DNA of 64,000 nucleotides from an uncultured Prevotellaceae bacterium (GCA_947167995.1 CAMVKS010000009.1:1-64000); one strand, 5' to 3'. Shown: positions 27,130 through 36,575, counted from the first letter of the stretch. Numbers and translations: made by a program. The notes: generated from the sequence alone by a model not told the origin.

Positions 27130-28719
27130 ATGAAAAAATTTTTACTTTCGATGTGCGCCTTGGCACTTTGCGGAGCTTCTGCATTTGCCCAAGGAACACT
27201 GACTGTTGCCGACAATCAGTCAACAAACACAAAAGTACCCATCAACACTTTGTGGTATGATGCAGCTGGTACAATCTCACAAGTAATTTATCCTGCCGAA
27301 ATGCTTGAAGACCTGCAGGGAACAAAAATCACTGCACTGAAGTTTTACCTCAATAGCAGTGGCACTCAGTTTTCTCTTGGAGCTTACGATGTTTCGTTAG
27401 GTATCACTGAGCAGACACAATTTGAAACAGCTACCGCTATCACTGGTCTTACTGTTGTGAAGACTGGACAAGTGGCACCTGAGAAGGGATCTACCGAGAT
27501 GGAGATTATCTTTGACGATCCATTCGATTATGAAGGTGGAAACCTCGTGCTTGAGACCAAGGTTACTACTGGTGGTGGTTATGGTTCTTCTTATTTCTAT
27601 GGTGAGAACAACACTCTTAAATTATCGTTCTCTCGCAGTGAGACTTTTGGTTTCGTGCCCAAGACTACTTTCACCTATGAGACTGAGACTGCCGACTATG
27701 CAGTGAAGGTTTCTCCCGAAGCTCTTGACTTTGGAAGAATCAACATTGACACCTTCAAGACTATGGAGATTACTGTCAAGAATCGTGGCAACAATGCCGT
27801 AACTCCAGTTGTCGAGGGTCTTGCTGCTCCTTTCAGCACAACCTACACTGCTACCGAGATTGCTAAGAACGAGCAGGTTGTTATCCCAGTTAAGTTCGCT
27901 CCAACTGAGATTGCCGACTACAACACTACCTTTACAATCAACTGCGGTGAGGCTGGTACTACCGAAGTTACTTTGAAGGCTGTTGCTGTCAATGAGGTTG
28001 AAGTTACCATTTGTGATGGCGAAATAAACAATGAGTATTTCCCAATCTATGGCTACTACATGGATAACGTGGGCACAAGGTCACAGATGCTTTATCCTGC
28101 CGAGAAGCTCGCCGAGGTTGTGGGCTATAAGATTACCGGTATCAAGTTCTATCCAACAGCTGCTATGGCCTTCACAGGTGGAGCTACTGAGTTGAGTCTT
28201 AAGGTTACCGACGAGACCGAGTATGTTACCGAATCGGCTATCGCTGTTCCTTCAAACCTCGTTACCGAACTTACCACCGTAGCTACTACTGAGCTTGCTG
28301 GTGGCGCCGAGGTTCTTGAGTACGTTTTCAACGAGCCATTCCTCTATGAGGGTGGTAACTTGGCAGTTCAAACCCTTTGCACTGTGAAGGGTAATTGGTC
28401 AAGAACTTACTTCCATGGCGAGGAGCAGAGTGTTCCTACAGCTACTTGCTACTGGGGTGGAACTGGCAACAACTTCACAACCAACTTCCTGCCTAAGATG
28501 ACTATCGTTTACTCTAAGGCCACTTCACAAGATGTTGTTGTTGGCGACGTGAACGGTGACGGCGAGGTTAACACAGTGGATATCACTATCCTCTATAACT
28601 ACTTCCTCAATGGTGAAACCGAGGGCATGGTAAACGGTGACCAAAACGGTGACGGAGACATAACTTCAGTAGATGTTACAGTTGTCTACAACGTTCTGCT
28701 TGGAGTAGTTGAGGATTAA
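27130..28719 (+). CDS. Exported protein: duplicated beta domain, ASH-like domain, dockerin
   Basis: A 529-residue protein with a signal peptide (residues 1-20, cleavage after AFA). Residues about 35-195 and 295-455 are copies of one domain: both have a YPAE-M/K-L motif, a K-I-T-x-(L/I)-K-F-Y strand and a (F/L)-x-Y-E-G-G-N-L strand. Between them, residues about 195-290 resemble an ASH/HYDIN-type immunoglobulin-like domain (PEALDFGRINIDTFKTMEIT). Residues 472-529 form a dockerin-like calcium-loop pair, slightly more diverged than in the other proteins of this window. No catalytic motif is visible. Confidence 0.87.
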   Translation: MKKFLLSMCALALCGASAFAQGTLTVADNQSTNTKVPINTLWYDAAGTISQVIYPAEMLEDLQGTKITALKFYLNSSGTQFSLGAYDVSLGITEQTQFETATAITGLTVVKTGQVAPEKGSTEMEIIFDDPFDYEGGNLVLETKVTTGGGYGSSYFYGENNTLKLSFSRSETFGFVPKTTFTYETETADYAVKVSPEALDFGRINIDTFKTMEITVKNRGNNAVTPVVEGLAAPFSTTYTATEIAKNEQVVIPVKFAPTEIADYNTTFTINCGEAGTTEVTLKAVAVNEVEVTICDGEINNEYFPIYGYYMDNVGTRSQMLYPAEKLAEVVGYKITGIKFYPTAAMAFTGGATELSLKVTDETEYVTESAIAVPSNLVTELTTVATTELAGGAEVLEYVFNEPFLYEGGNLAVQTLCTVKGNWSRTYFHGEEQSVPTATCYWGGTGNNFTTNFLPKMTIVYSKATSQDVVVGDVNGDGEVNTVDITILYNYFLNGETEGMVNGDQNGDGDITSVDVTVVYNVLLGVVED

Positions 28720-28738
28720 TATTAAACCTCATAATATT

Positions 28739-28781
28739 AAGAGAGAGTGACTTCTTTATTTTGTCACTCTCTCTTTGTTTA
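28739..28781 (+). terminator. Terminator of the dockerin-protein gene
   Basis: AAGAGAGAGTGAC pairs with GTCACTCTCTCTT around an 11-base loop; TGTTT follows. Confidence 0.8.
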
Positions 28782-28983
28782 TATGCCACTTGATGCGGTG
28801 GTGAAGCCATCATGCACAACTCAACTCCAACAAATCATAATACATCAAACATCATTTAATTTATTGGTTTCAAGAAAATTAATTATTTGTTGGATTTGGG
28901 GAAATTTGAATAATTTCTCACGCATAGCGTGACTCCTCTATTTTGACATACCCACAAAAGGGGAAACTTCGGCCCGCTATTAG
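28782..28983. other. Intergenic gap without a recognisable gene
   Basis: About 200 bases between a terminator and a large inverted repeat. I see no open frame with codon structure, no tRNA and no promoter of the Bacteroidota type. Confidence 0.5.
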
Positions 28984-29041
28984 CATGAATGAGTGGTTTG
29001 CTATGCACATGCTGCCTTTTTAGACAAACCACTCATTCATG
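28984..29041. repeat. 17-bp perfect inverted repeat with 24-base loop
   Basis: The arms 28984-29000 and 29025-29041 (CATGAATGAGTGGTTTG and its complement) are perfectly complementary. It lies 27 bases past the stop of the minus-strand SUMF1 gene. Neither side shows a T run, so it is not a classical intrinsic terminator; it may act as an mRNA 3' stabilising hairpin. Confidence 0.7.
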
Positions 29042-29067
29042 TTCTTTCTCTTTTGAGAGGGGTAGAA

Positions 29068-29952
29068 CTAGAGAGCAAGGCGAAAGCCGAGGTAGTTGTA
29101 GCGGATGCCAGCGAAGTTCCCGCTGCGATACGCTACACGGCAGCCCCCGGCGCTGTTGAGCCCGCTGCCACCACGGTACACGCGGCGAGAGCCCGATGCA
29201 GGGCCGGTGGGGTTGGAAGATGGCGAGCTGCTGTAATAATCCCATCCATACCAATCTTGGCACCACTCCCACACATTGCCGCTCATGTCGTAGATGCCAA
29301 GCTCGTTGGCCCGCTTGGTGGCTACATCATGAGTCGTTCTGCCGCTATTACCATCATACCACGCCACATCGTCAAGATTGTTGCTGCCGCTGTACTTGTA
29401 GCCCTGGCTCTTATTGCCGCCACGGGCGGCATACTCCCACTCCGCCTCGGTGGGCAGGCTGAAGTTCAAGCCAGTCAGCGCGTTCAGCTTTTCGATAAAT
29501 ACCTGACAGTCGTTCCATGAGACGTACTCCACAGGGAGTTTTGCTCCCTCAAAGCGACTCGGATTGCTGCCCATCACAGCCTCCCACAGCTCCTGGGTCA
29601 CCTCGGTCTGGCCTATAGAGAAAGAACTCAAGGTCACACGGTGAGCGGGTTTCTCGATATCCCAAGCATCACCGCCCTGTTCGGGCGTAGCGCCCATAGT
29701 GAAAGTGCCGCCTTCAACTTGTATCATTGTAAATTTAACACCATTAACAGTAAAAAGCTGAGCTTTTTCGCGTAATTTCTCTGCAAGACCATTGTATTTA
29801 TCCATTGGCGCACTTGCCTCCTGCTGCTTGGGCTTGCTCGCTGCCGCAGGCTTTGCATTTGAACGTCTCCTTTGTGCCTGTGCCGGGCTCCATGCCGCAG
29901 CAACAATCAACGCCACAAGCGTGACAGTAAAAATCCTCGATAGATGTTTCAT
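29068..29952 (-). CDS. Exported SUMF1/formylglycine-generating-enzyme-like protein
   Basis: A 294-residue protein with a signal peptide (residues 1-26, cleavage after AQA) and a linker rich in Ala, Lys and Gln. A SUMF1 domain covers the rest: GGTFTMGATPEQGGDAWD, LPTEAEWEYAARGG, MSGNVWEWCQDWYG and RVYRGGSGLN, ending YLGFRLAL. Where true formylglycine-generating enzymes carry a catalytic cysteine pair after RGGS, this protein has only one displaced Cys (GGCRVAYR). It is therefore probably a binding or regulatory SUMF1 protein. ATG 29952 is chosen over the upstream in-frame start because the signal peptide begins there. Confidence 0.88.
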   Translation of the reverse strand: MKHLSRIFTVTLVALIVAAAWSPAQAQRRRSNAKPAAASKPKQQEASAPMDKYNGLAEKLREKAQLFTVNGVKFTMIQVEGGTFTMGATPEQGGDAWDIEKPAHRVTLSSFSIGQTEVTQELWEAVMGSNPSRFEGAKLPVEYVSWNDCQVFIEKLNALTGLNFSLPTEAEWEYAARGGNKSQGYKYSGSNNLDDVAWYDGNSGRTTHDVATKRANELGIYDMSGNVWEWCQDWYGWDYYSSSPSSNPTGPASGSRRVYRGGSGLNSAGGCRVAYRSGNFAGIRYNYLGFRLAL

Positions 29953-30010
29953 ATTCCTTAATTTATTGTTGATTAATGTCAAAATTGATTATATGAAAAT
30001 AATATCTTCG

Positions 30011-30040
30011 CAAATTTAATAAAACTGCCCAACCCGACAA
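30011..30040 (-). promoter_or_regulatory. Promoter of the SUMF1 gene
   Basis: On the minus strand TTG (30038-30040) and TAAATTTG (30011-30018) are 19 bases apart. Confidence 0.6.
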
Positions 30041-30124
30041 AATATTCTTCTAAAAACCTTGCAAGTCACGATTGAATTCATTATTTTTACGGCATTAAAT
30101 ATTAAAACCTCTAACCTACCGAGC

Positions 30125-32029
30125 ATGAAAAGATTTATACTTACAATTCTCACCCTTGCCTGTACAATAAGCACATGGGCATGGAAACCCATCTTCATTG
30201 GCCATCGGGGCAGTTATATGGGAGTGATGAACACCGTTGAAGCCTACAACAACGGTGTGGACCATTATGGTTATCAAGGATTGGAGTGTGACGTGCGCGT
30301 CACTGCCGACGGGTACTATGTGATAAGCCACGATGAGACCACCAATGCTGTGGGCGGAAACCTCACCGTCGCCAATGCCACCTTGGCACAACTGCAAGCC
30401 GAGACCTATACACAGACACGTGGCGGCGTGACCTACACAGGACACATCTGCACCGTCGCCGAGTATCTCGACATCTGCGTCGAGAAAGATGTGATACCTG
30501 TGGTGGAACTAAAGTGGACCACCGGCATCAACAACAACGACATGAGCAACTTCCCCGGGCTGGCAGCTCTTATCGAGGAGAAAGGACTTACTCACAAGGC
30601 CATAATCCTCACGTCGATGCGTAACTCACTTGAATATGTGCGCACCAACTTCCCCGCTCTCAAGTGCCAGTTCCTGTGCAACAGCAACTGGTCGACACAT
30701 TTCGACTGGATTGTGCAATGGGGCTTGATGCCAAGCATCGAGGCTGGCTGCTTAGACAAGTACACCGTGAAGAGATTCCACGACAAAGGTCTTGACGTTG
30801 CCGTATGGACCGTTAATTCACTTGCCAACTACAAACTTTATGGCGAGATGGGTGTGGCAATGATTACCTGCGACTATCTAATGCCCAGTGAAATGCCTGA
30901 GCTTGAAGATATCGACTGGAACTCTATCGTGGAACCACTGGAGCCGCTCGAAGTGGTGGTTGACACATTGTTTTCCTACACGAGGGAGAAAGGGAACTTG
31001 CCTGTAAATTTTCCCTCGGGGCTTGAGGCCGATGGCTCGCCATTCAAATCGGCCCAACAAGCCGCAATCAGTAAAGACGGCATCTTCTATGCCAACAACT
31101 ACACCACAAGCGCTCTCGTGATTCTCAAGCCCGACGGCACCGTGAGCGAAGCTCCCGGCACAAGCAGTCACGGCATCTGCTTCGACACAGCCGGCAACCT
31201 AATCCAGCGCAACGATGGCGTCACCAAGAATCCATGCTCCATTATCATTTACCCAGGAGGTGACATCAATGCAACCCCTGTCGATGTGGAATTTGAACTT
31301 GACGAGGAAGGGCAGACCAACTTCATCAGCGCCATAGGCGATGTGATGAGCGAAGAAGGCGGCTACGTCTACCATTACCAGAACGGCCGATCATATATCT
31401 CGCTCGTCAAGATTGCCAACGGAGAGTTTCAAGGCACCGAGAGCACCGACGCAGTATCGTTTGCCGGCACCACAGCCGGTGTGATATACCCAATAGGCAA
31501 TAATCCTTATCACTTCATCTATCAAGTACGCAATCAAGGCTACAACCTCTACGACGGCATCGATATGGGCAAATACATCCCTGGTTCACTCAATACCACT
31601 CCCCCAAACAGCAACTCGTCGGTGGGAGGAGCCTATTTTGTGCTTGACGACCACGAGATGTTTCTCTACACCAGTGGCAGCAACTACAACGGTGGATTCA
31701 CGATTCGCGACATGAGCGCCGAGGGTACTGCTGTGGCAACCATTCCTCCCATGGGCACTGGGGGCTACTCGGCCAACCCCTCGGTGGGCTCGTTCTTCAG
31801 CGTAGTACCCGAGAAGGGCAAGAGCGTAATTGTGTATGAATACACGATGGGCAATGGCTATGCCGCCTATCGAGTACACACCACCGACTATACCGCCATC
31901 AATCAAATAGATATTGACACCCCTCAACCTCAAGACAACAACTACTACGACCTTATGGGCCGCAAGGTTAATGGCAACATTCCACAAGGAATCTACATCC
32001 ATAATGGCAAGAAGATTGTTGTGAGATGA
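30125..32029 (+). CDS. Exported glycerophosphodiester phosphodiesterase with propeller-like tail
   Basis: The 634-residue protein has a signal peptide (residues 1-19) and a GDPD catalytic domain (residues about 20-270): IGHRGSYMG with the catalytic His-Arg, GLECDVRVTADGYYVISHDE with the metal-binding Glu-x-Asp and second His, and VVELKW. It should hydrolyse glycerophosphodiesters to glycerol-3-phosphate and an alcohol. Residues about 280-600 look like beta-propeller blades (SKDGIFYANNY, FDTAGNLIQRND). The end, YDLMGRKVNGNIPQGIYI plus a basic tail, is a type-A-like C-terminal sorting domain. ATG 30125 starts the signal peptide; the open frame extends 22 codons upstream. Confidence 0.9.
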   Translation: MKRFILTILTLACTISTWAWKPIFIGHRGSYMGVMNTVEAYNNGVDHYGYQGLECDVRVTADGYYVISHDETTNAVGGNLTVANATLAQLQAETYTQTRGGVTYTGHICTVAEYLDICVEKDVIPVVELKWTTGINNNDMSNFPGLAALIEEKGLTHKAIILTSMRNSLEYVRTNFPALKCQFLCNSNWSTHFDWIVQWGLMPSIEAGCLDKYTVKRFHDKGLDVAVWTVNSLANYKLYGEMGVAMITCDYLMPSEMPELEDIDWNSIVEPLEPLEVVVDTLFSYTREKGNLPVNFPSGLEADGSPFKSAQQAAISKDGIFYANNYTTSALVILKPDGTVSEAPGTSSHGICFDTAGNLIQRNDGVTKNPCSIIIYPGGDINATPVDVEFELDEEGQTNFISAIGDVMSEEGGYVYHYQNGRSYISLVKIANGEFQGTESTDAVSFAGTTAGVIYPIGNNPYHFIYQVRNQGYNLYDGIDMGKYIPGSLNTTPPNSNSSVGGAYFVLDDHEMFLYTSGSNYNGGFTIRDMSAEGTAVATIPPMGTGGYSANPSVGSFFSVVPEKGKSVIVYEYTMGNGYAAYRVHTTDYTAINQIDIDTPQPQDNNYYDLMGRKVNGNIPQGIYIHNGKKIVVR

Positions 32030-32142
32030 TGCCACGCCTTGCCACTGCATCCACCTGTTTTTTAAACCCTTCCAACTTGGTGGGATATAAGAATAAATAT
32101 TTTTTAGCTGTAAAATACTCATGCTCAACAGCCACAAATCAA

Positions 32143-32181
32143 GAAAACGGTTCTTCAACCCAATGTTGAAAAACCGTTTTC
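32143..32181. terminator. Hairpin between convergent genes
   Basis: GAAAACGGTT pairs with AACCGTTTTC outside an inner TTCAAC/GTTGAA stem. There is only a weak T run on either side. Confidence 0.55.
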
Positions 32182-32203
32182 CATTCATTAATGGGGTTAA
32201 GGC

Positions 32204-32578
32204 TTACCAGGTCTCGCCAATACGCATGAGAATGTATTGTGCCAGTCGATGTCCCTGACGAGAGGATTTCTTGAACCATTCGATAGCCTTATTCGAATCT
32301 TTGGTCCCCCTTCGCCGTTGGCATAGCACAACCCGAGCATATATTGCGAAAGCCAAGGAGTCGTTCTCCTCCACACCATAGCCACTGTGATAGCATGTAG
32401 CAAGCTGATACTGCGCCTCGGGATCACCTGAAATGGCGAGATTGTAACATTCAAGTGCCTTGCCAAACATCACGTCTTGGACATTGTCATCTCCCTCTTG
32501 CGATGCCTGAACGACAGCATGGCAAAAGAGCAAAAACATTATTATGAATCCTAAGCGTTTCCTGGGCAAGCAGCACAC
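32204..32578 (-). CDS. Small exported Sel1-repeat protein with compensated frameshift
   Basis: The intact frame codes for 124 residues with a hydrophobic, signal-like N-terminus. A Sel1 repeat begins at about residue 53 (AQYQLATCYHSGYGVEENDS) and a partial one ends the protein (KDSNKAIEWFKKSSRQGHRL). In between, the frame reads RVVLCQRRRGT, while the neighbouring minus frame over 32306-32346 reads QYMLGLCYANGEG, a perfect Sel1 segment. A deletion of roughly 41 bases near 32347 and loss of one base near 32306-32310 would explain both, since together they keep the frame. The product may be non-functional. Confidence 0.65.
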   Translation of the reverse strand: MCCLPRKRLGFIIMFLLFCHAVVQASQEGDDNVQDVMFGKALECYNLAISGDPEAQYQLATCYHSGYGVEENDSLAFAIYARVVLCQRRRGTKDSNKAIEWFKKSSRQGHRLAQYILMRIGETW

Positions 32579-32589
32579 ACTGAATTTTA

Positions 32590-32904
32590 TTACAGCAGAG
32601 CTTCAATCTTAGCTTTGAGAGCGTCTTTTGCAATAGAGCCCACATTGCGGTCTTTGAGTTCGCCGTCCTTGAAGAAAAGGATAGTGGGAATATTACGGAT
32701 ACCGAATTCGGCTGTAAAATCACCGCCCTCGTCAACGTCATACTTTCCAATCTCCACTTTGCCTTCATATTCCTGAGCCAGCTCGTCAATGATTGGCGAT
32801 ACAGCCTTACATGGACCACACCATTCGGCCCAAAAGTCAACAACTACTGGTTTACCCGATTGAATAATCTCATTAATGTTGTCATCTTTAAATTCTTTTG
32901 CCAT
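32590..32904 (-). CDS. trxA: Thioredoxin
   Basis: A cytoplasmic disulfide reductant of 104 residues with the active site WAEWCGPCKAVSP and the cis-proline region GIRNIPTILFFKDG. It starts 29 bases after the dnaE stop, so it is probably co-transcribed with the polymerase gene. Confidence 0.96.
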   Translation of the reverse strand: MAKEFKDDNINEIIQSGKPVVVDFWAEWCGPCKAVSPIIDELAQEYEGKVEIGKYDVDEGGDFTAEFGIRNIPTILFFKDGELKDRNVGSIAKDALKAKIEALL

Positions 32905-32933
32905 AATTGCTTGTTTTATTATATTTTTTTGAA

Positions 32934-35900
32934 TTAATTGATTACGTTATATTTAAAATCCAATTCATCCAGTTGCTCTATAAACTCTCGAGTAAGAGGG
33001 ATTTTGCAGGAAGACTGCATATCAACATATCTGTTGGTTTCCAGATCATGAATATGGAATACTAAATCGCACTTATTCTCGCCCGACGCCTTGAGCTGCT
33101 CTTTAATGAGATGTAATTTATCAAATTGCTTCTCATTGACAGCTATGCGTATTGCCTTTACCATCTTCCCCTTCAAGTCCTTGAGGAATGCAATGCTACT
33201 CACTTGTAGATTAACCTTGTCGTTGTAACGGCTCTTGACAAAAGCGCACCTAACTGCCACAGCAGTTCCAGGTATACAATAATTGCGATAGGTTGCAAAA
33301 ACATTGTCAAACAACCTGAAGTCGCAGCTGCCTGTCTTATCTTCAATTTTGAGAATACCGAAATTGTTGCCACGTTTTGACGGTCTCTCGACAAACTCAG
33401 TCACCACGCCCCCAAGAATGTATTCAAACCCTAAGCGGGCTGAACCTTGTTCTATGAAGTCCTTTATTGTGGAATTGCAGCCAAATTTCAGCTCCATAAA
33501 GAATGGATCAAGTGGGTGTGCCGACAGGTATATTCCCACAAGGTCTCTTTCTCGCGAGAGACGTTCGATAGTGGGCCATGGCTCGGCTTTTGGAACAACG
33601 GGTTTAGAGGTGAAATCGTCCATCATGTCGCCAAAGAGTGTGTTGGTCTGACGGCTCTTGTCAAGTTGATATTGCTGCCCGTAATGCAACAGAACCTCGC
33701 TGAAGTCCTCCCCCTTGGTATTCTTCTCGAAGAATGCCTCGCGTTGCACTCCAAAGCTGTCGAAAGCCCCCGACAGAGCTAAAGCCTCAATAGCGCGCCT
33801 GTTGCAAGTGGCCAAGTTGACGCGTTCGACAACATCAAAGATATCCTTGAATGGACCATTCTTTTCGCGCTCACTGATTATGGCATCGACTGAATTGGAG
33901 CCAAATCCTTTGATTCCATTAAGTCCGAAACGAATGTCTCCATCCTTGTTGGCGCTGAACGATTTGTAACTCTCGTTGATATCTGGCCCCTTGACGGTAA
34001 TACCCATGGATTTACACTCGTCCATGAATTTAGACATTTTCTCCACGTCTCCCGAGCGACTTAACACAGCAGCCATATACTCGCTTGGATAGTTGGCTTT
34101 AAGATATGCAGTCTGATAAGCTACCCAGCTGTAGCACGTGGCATGACTTTTATTGAAAGCATAGGACGCAAAGGCCTCCCAGTCACTCCATATTTTCTCG
34201 AGAGTTTTGGTGTCATGACCTCGCTCTTCGCCACCTTTCAAGAACTTTGGTTTCAGCTTGTCGAGCTTGTCCTTTTGTTTCTTACCCATCGCCTTTCGCA
34301 ACACGTCGCTTTCGCCACGAGTAAAGCCTGCAAGGAGTCGCGACAGAAGCATGACCTGCTCCTGATAGACTGTGATTCCGTAAGTATCCTTCAGGTATTT
34401 CTCCATTTCGGGGAAATCGTAGGTGATGGGGTCACGACCATGCTTGCGTGCGATAAACTGTGGAATATAGGCCATAGGACCTGGACGATAAAGGGCGTTC
34501 ATCGCTATCAGGTCCTCAAACGTGCTTGGTTGTAATTCAATAAGGTACTTCTGCATACCTGCCGACTCAAACTGGAATGTGCCTGTAGTCTTACCTTCAC
34601 AATAAAGCTGATAGGTTTTCTTGTCGTCGATAGGTATCTTCTCGATGTCGATGTCAATGCCTCTTGTGGTCTTTATATTCTCGAGTGCATCTTTAATAAT
34701 CGACAATGTTTTGAGACCTAAGAAGTCCATCTTGATCAAGCCAGTCTCCTCGATTACGCTGCCTTCATACTGTGTCACCACAATGCGAGAACCGTCCTTG
34801 TCGGGTGCTGTACTCACAGGTACCCAATCTGTGATGTCGTCACGGCCTATAATCACACCACATGCATGCACACCAGTGCCACGGACATTTCCTTCAAGCT
34901 TCTCGGCATACTTTATTGTATCTCCCACAACGTGGTTGGGGTTGTTGAGTTCGGCCCTGAATTCGGGGAAGCACTTCAGGCAATTCTTAATCGTTATCTT
35001 ATAGGTTTTGCCGTTCTCATCCTCGGGCATGTCGCCTGGTTTTGAAGGGATGAACTTGGCAAGTCTATCACTCTCGGAGATGGGAAGGTCATGCACTCGA
35101 GCGACGTCTTTAATAGCCATCTTTGCCGCCATAGTGCCATAGGTGATTATATGAGCCACTTTTTCGGCACCATATTTCTCGGTGACATATTTGAGTACTG
35201 CAGCGCGGCCATCGTCGTCAAAGTCAACATCAATATCAGGCAACGAAATGCGGTCAGGGTTCAAGAAACGCTCAAACAGCAGGTCATACTTAATGGGGTC
35301 GATTTTGGTGATACCGAGACAATAAGCCACTGCCGAGCCGGCAGCAGAGCCTCGACCTGGGCCCACGGTGCAACCAAGGGACGGAGCCACCCGGATATAG
35401 TCCTGAACAATCAAGAAATAGCCTGGGAATCCCATTCTCTTGATTGTCTCGAGCTCGAAGTCAATGCGTTCACGATGTTCATCATCCATATCGGGCCAAC
35501 GCTCTTTGGCTCCCTCATAAACCAAATAACGCAAGTAGTCGTCCTCGTTGTCAAAACCGTCGGGAAGCGGGAAATCGGGCAAAATGGGTTTGTGGTCGAT
35601 TGAATAGATTTCCACTTTGTCGAGTATCTCCATTGTGTTGTCAAGTGCCTCAGGAATGTCGGCAAAGAGCTCATTCATCTCTTCCTGAGTCTTAAACCAT
35701 TCCTGCTTGGTGTAAAGCAGCGAGTTGGCATCGCCCATGCGCTTGCCAGTAGAGAGAAGTACGAGACGCTCGTGGGCATCGGCATCGCTTTCATCTACAA
35801 AATGTGAATCGTTGGTACAAATCACCTTCACCCCTAACTCCTTGCTCAACTGCATCAACACAGCGTTGACTTCCTGCTGCTTGATGAATGTCTCATGATT

Positions 35901-36575
35901 GGCATTTGGAACCGATGCTTTGTGACGTTGCAGTTCGAGATAATAATCATCACCAAACACACCTTTATACCATTCAATCGCCTTGCGCGCACTGTCGATA
36001 TCACCGTTCATGATGTACTGCGGTATTTCGCCACCGAGGCATGCCGAGCAGCAAATTATGCCCTCATGATGAGCAGCGAGCTCGCTTTTGTCGGTTCGTG
36101 CATGCATATAAAACCCTTCGGTCCACGCATTCGACACTATCTTGATGAGATTGTGGTATCCCTTATTGTTCTTGGCAAGAAGTATGAGATGACGACCGTA
36201 GTCTCGATTGTCGGTGTGAGTGTGTCGGTCATCCTTGGCAACGTAGGCTTCGCATCCAAAAATGGGTTTGAACAGTTTTTGCTGCTGCTCTTTGAGCTCA
36301 TTGGCAAGAGTTTCAATAACAGTATTGTCAGGCGTTTCTTTCCCCTGTTCTTCTTCGAGCTTGGTTTTAATCTCTTTTATAGCCTTGTTTACATCAGAAT
36401 TCTTCTTGTTGACATAGTCATGAAATTCCTTGATACCAAACATGTTGCCATGATCGGTAAGAGCCATACCTCTCATGCCGTTGGCAATGGCTTTATCAAC
36501 CATGCCCTTAACAGGTGCCTGGCCGTCAAGAATAGAATACTGTGAATGTACGTGCAGGTGGACGAATGGATGCAT
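32934..36575 (-). CDS. dnaE: DNA polymerase III alpha subunit
   Basis: The main replicative polymerase, 1213 residues. It starts with a PHP domain (HLHVHSQYSILDG, LTDHGNMFG), followed by the polymerase palm with the catalytic acidic motif PDIDVDFDDDGR, the VGPGRGSAAGSAVAYCLGI motif, the helix-hairpin-helix region and an OB-fold. Length and domain order fit the DnaE1 class. An A/T-rich leader with two palindromic elements (36611-36626 and 36657-36676) precedes the start, and a promoter lies at 36704-36734. Confidence 0.97.
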   Translation of the reverse strand: MHPFVHLHVHSQYSILDGQAPVKGMVDKAIANGMRGMALTDHGNMFGIKEFHDYVNKKNSDVNKAIKEIKTKLEEEQGKETPDNTVIETLANELKEQQQKLFKPIFGCEAYVAKDDRHTHTDNRDYGRHLILLAKNNKGYHNLIKIVSNAWTEGFYMHARTDKSELAAHHEGIICCSACLGGEIPQYIMNGDIDSARKAIEWYKGVFGDDYYLELQRHKASVPNANHETFIKQQEVNAVLMQLSKELGVKVICTNDSHFVDESDADAHERLVLLSTGKRMGDANSLLYTKQEWFKTQEEMNELFADIPEALDNTMEILDKVEIYSIDHKPILPDFPLPDGFDNEDDYLRYLVYEGAKERWPDMDDEHRERIDFELETIKRMGFPGYFLIVQDYIRVAPSLGCTVGPGRGSAAGSAVAYCLGITKIDPIKYDLLFERFLNPDRISLPDIDVDFDDDGRAAVLKYVTEKYGAEKVAHIITYGTMAAKMAIKDVARVHDLPISESDRLAKFIPSKPGDMPEDENGKTYKITIKNCLKCFPEFRAELNNPNHVVGDTIKYAEKLEGNVRGTGVHACGVIIGRDDITDWVPVSTAPDKDGSRIVVTQYEGSVIEETGLIKMDFLGLKTLSIIKDALENIKTTRGIDIDIEKIPIDDKKTYQLYCEGKTTGTFQFESAGMQKYLIELQPSTFEDLIAMNALYRPGPMAYIPQFIARKHGRDPITYDFPEMEKYLKDTYGITVYQEQVMLLSRLLAGFTRGESDVLRKAMGKKQKDKLDKLKPKFLKGGEERGHDTKTLEKIWSDWEAFASYAFNKSHATCYSWVAYQTAYLKANYPSEYMAAVLSRSGDVEKMSKFMDECKSMGITVKGPDINESYKSFSANKDGDIRFGLNGIKGFGSNSVDAIISEREKNGPFKDIFDVVERVNLATCNRRAIEALALSGAFDSFGVQREAFFEKNTKGEDFSEVLLHYGQQYQLDKSRQTNTLFGDMMDDFTSKPVVPKAEPWPTIERLSRERDLVGIYLSAHPLDPFFMELKFGCNSTIKDFIEQGSARLGFEYILGGVVTEFVERPSKRGNNFGILKIEDKTGSCDFRLFDNVFATYRNYCIPGTAVAVRCAFVKSRYNDKVNLQVSSIAFLKDLKGKMVKAIRIAVNEKQFDKLHLIKEQLKASGENKCDLVFHIHDLETNRYVDMQSSCKIPLTREFIEQLDELDFKYNVIN

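Noticed and set aside
29196-29520. Plus-strand Ala-rich frames opposite the SUMF1 gene
   Set aside because: They are antisense to conserved SUMF1 motifs and have no start or family signal.
33304-36545. Several plus-strand frames opposite dnaE
   Set aside because: They have no family match, overlap a fully conserved polymerase gene and follow its codon pattern on the other strand.
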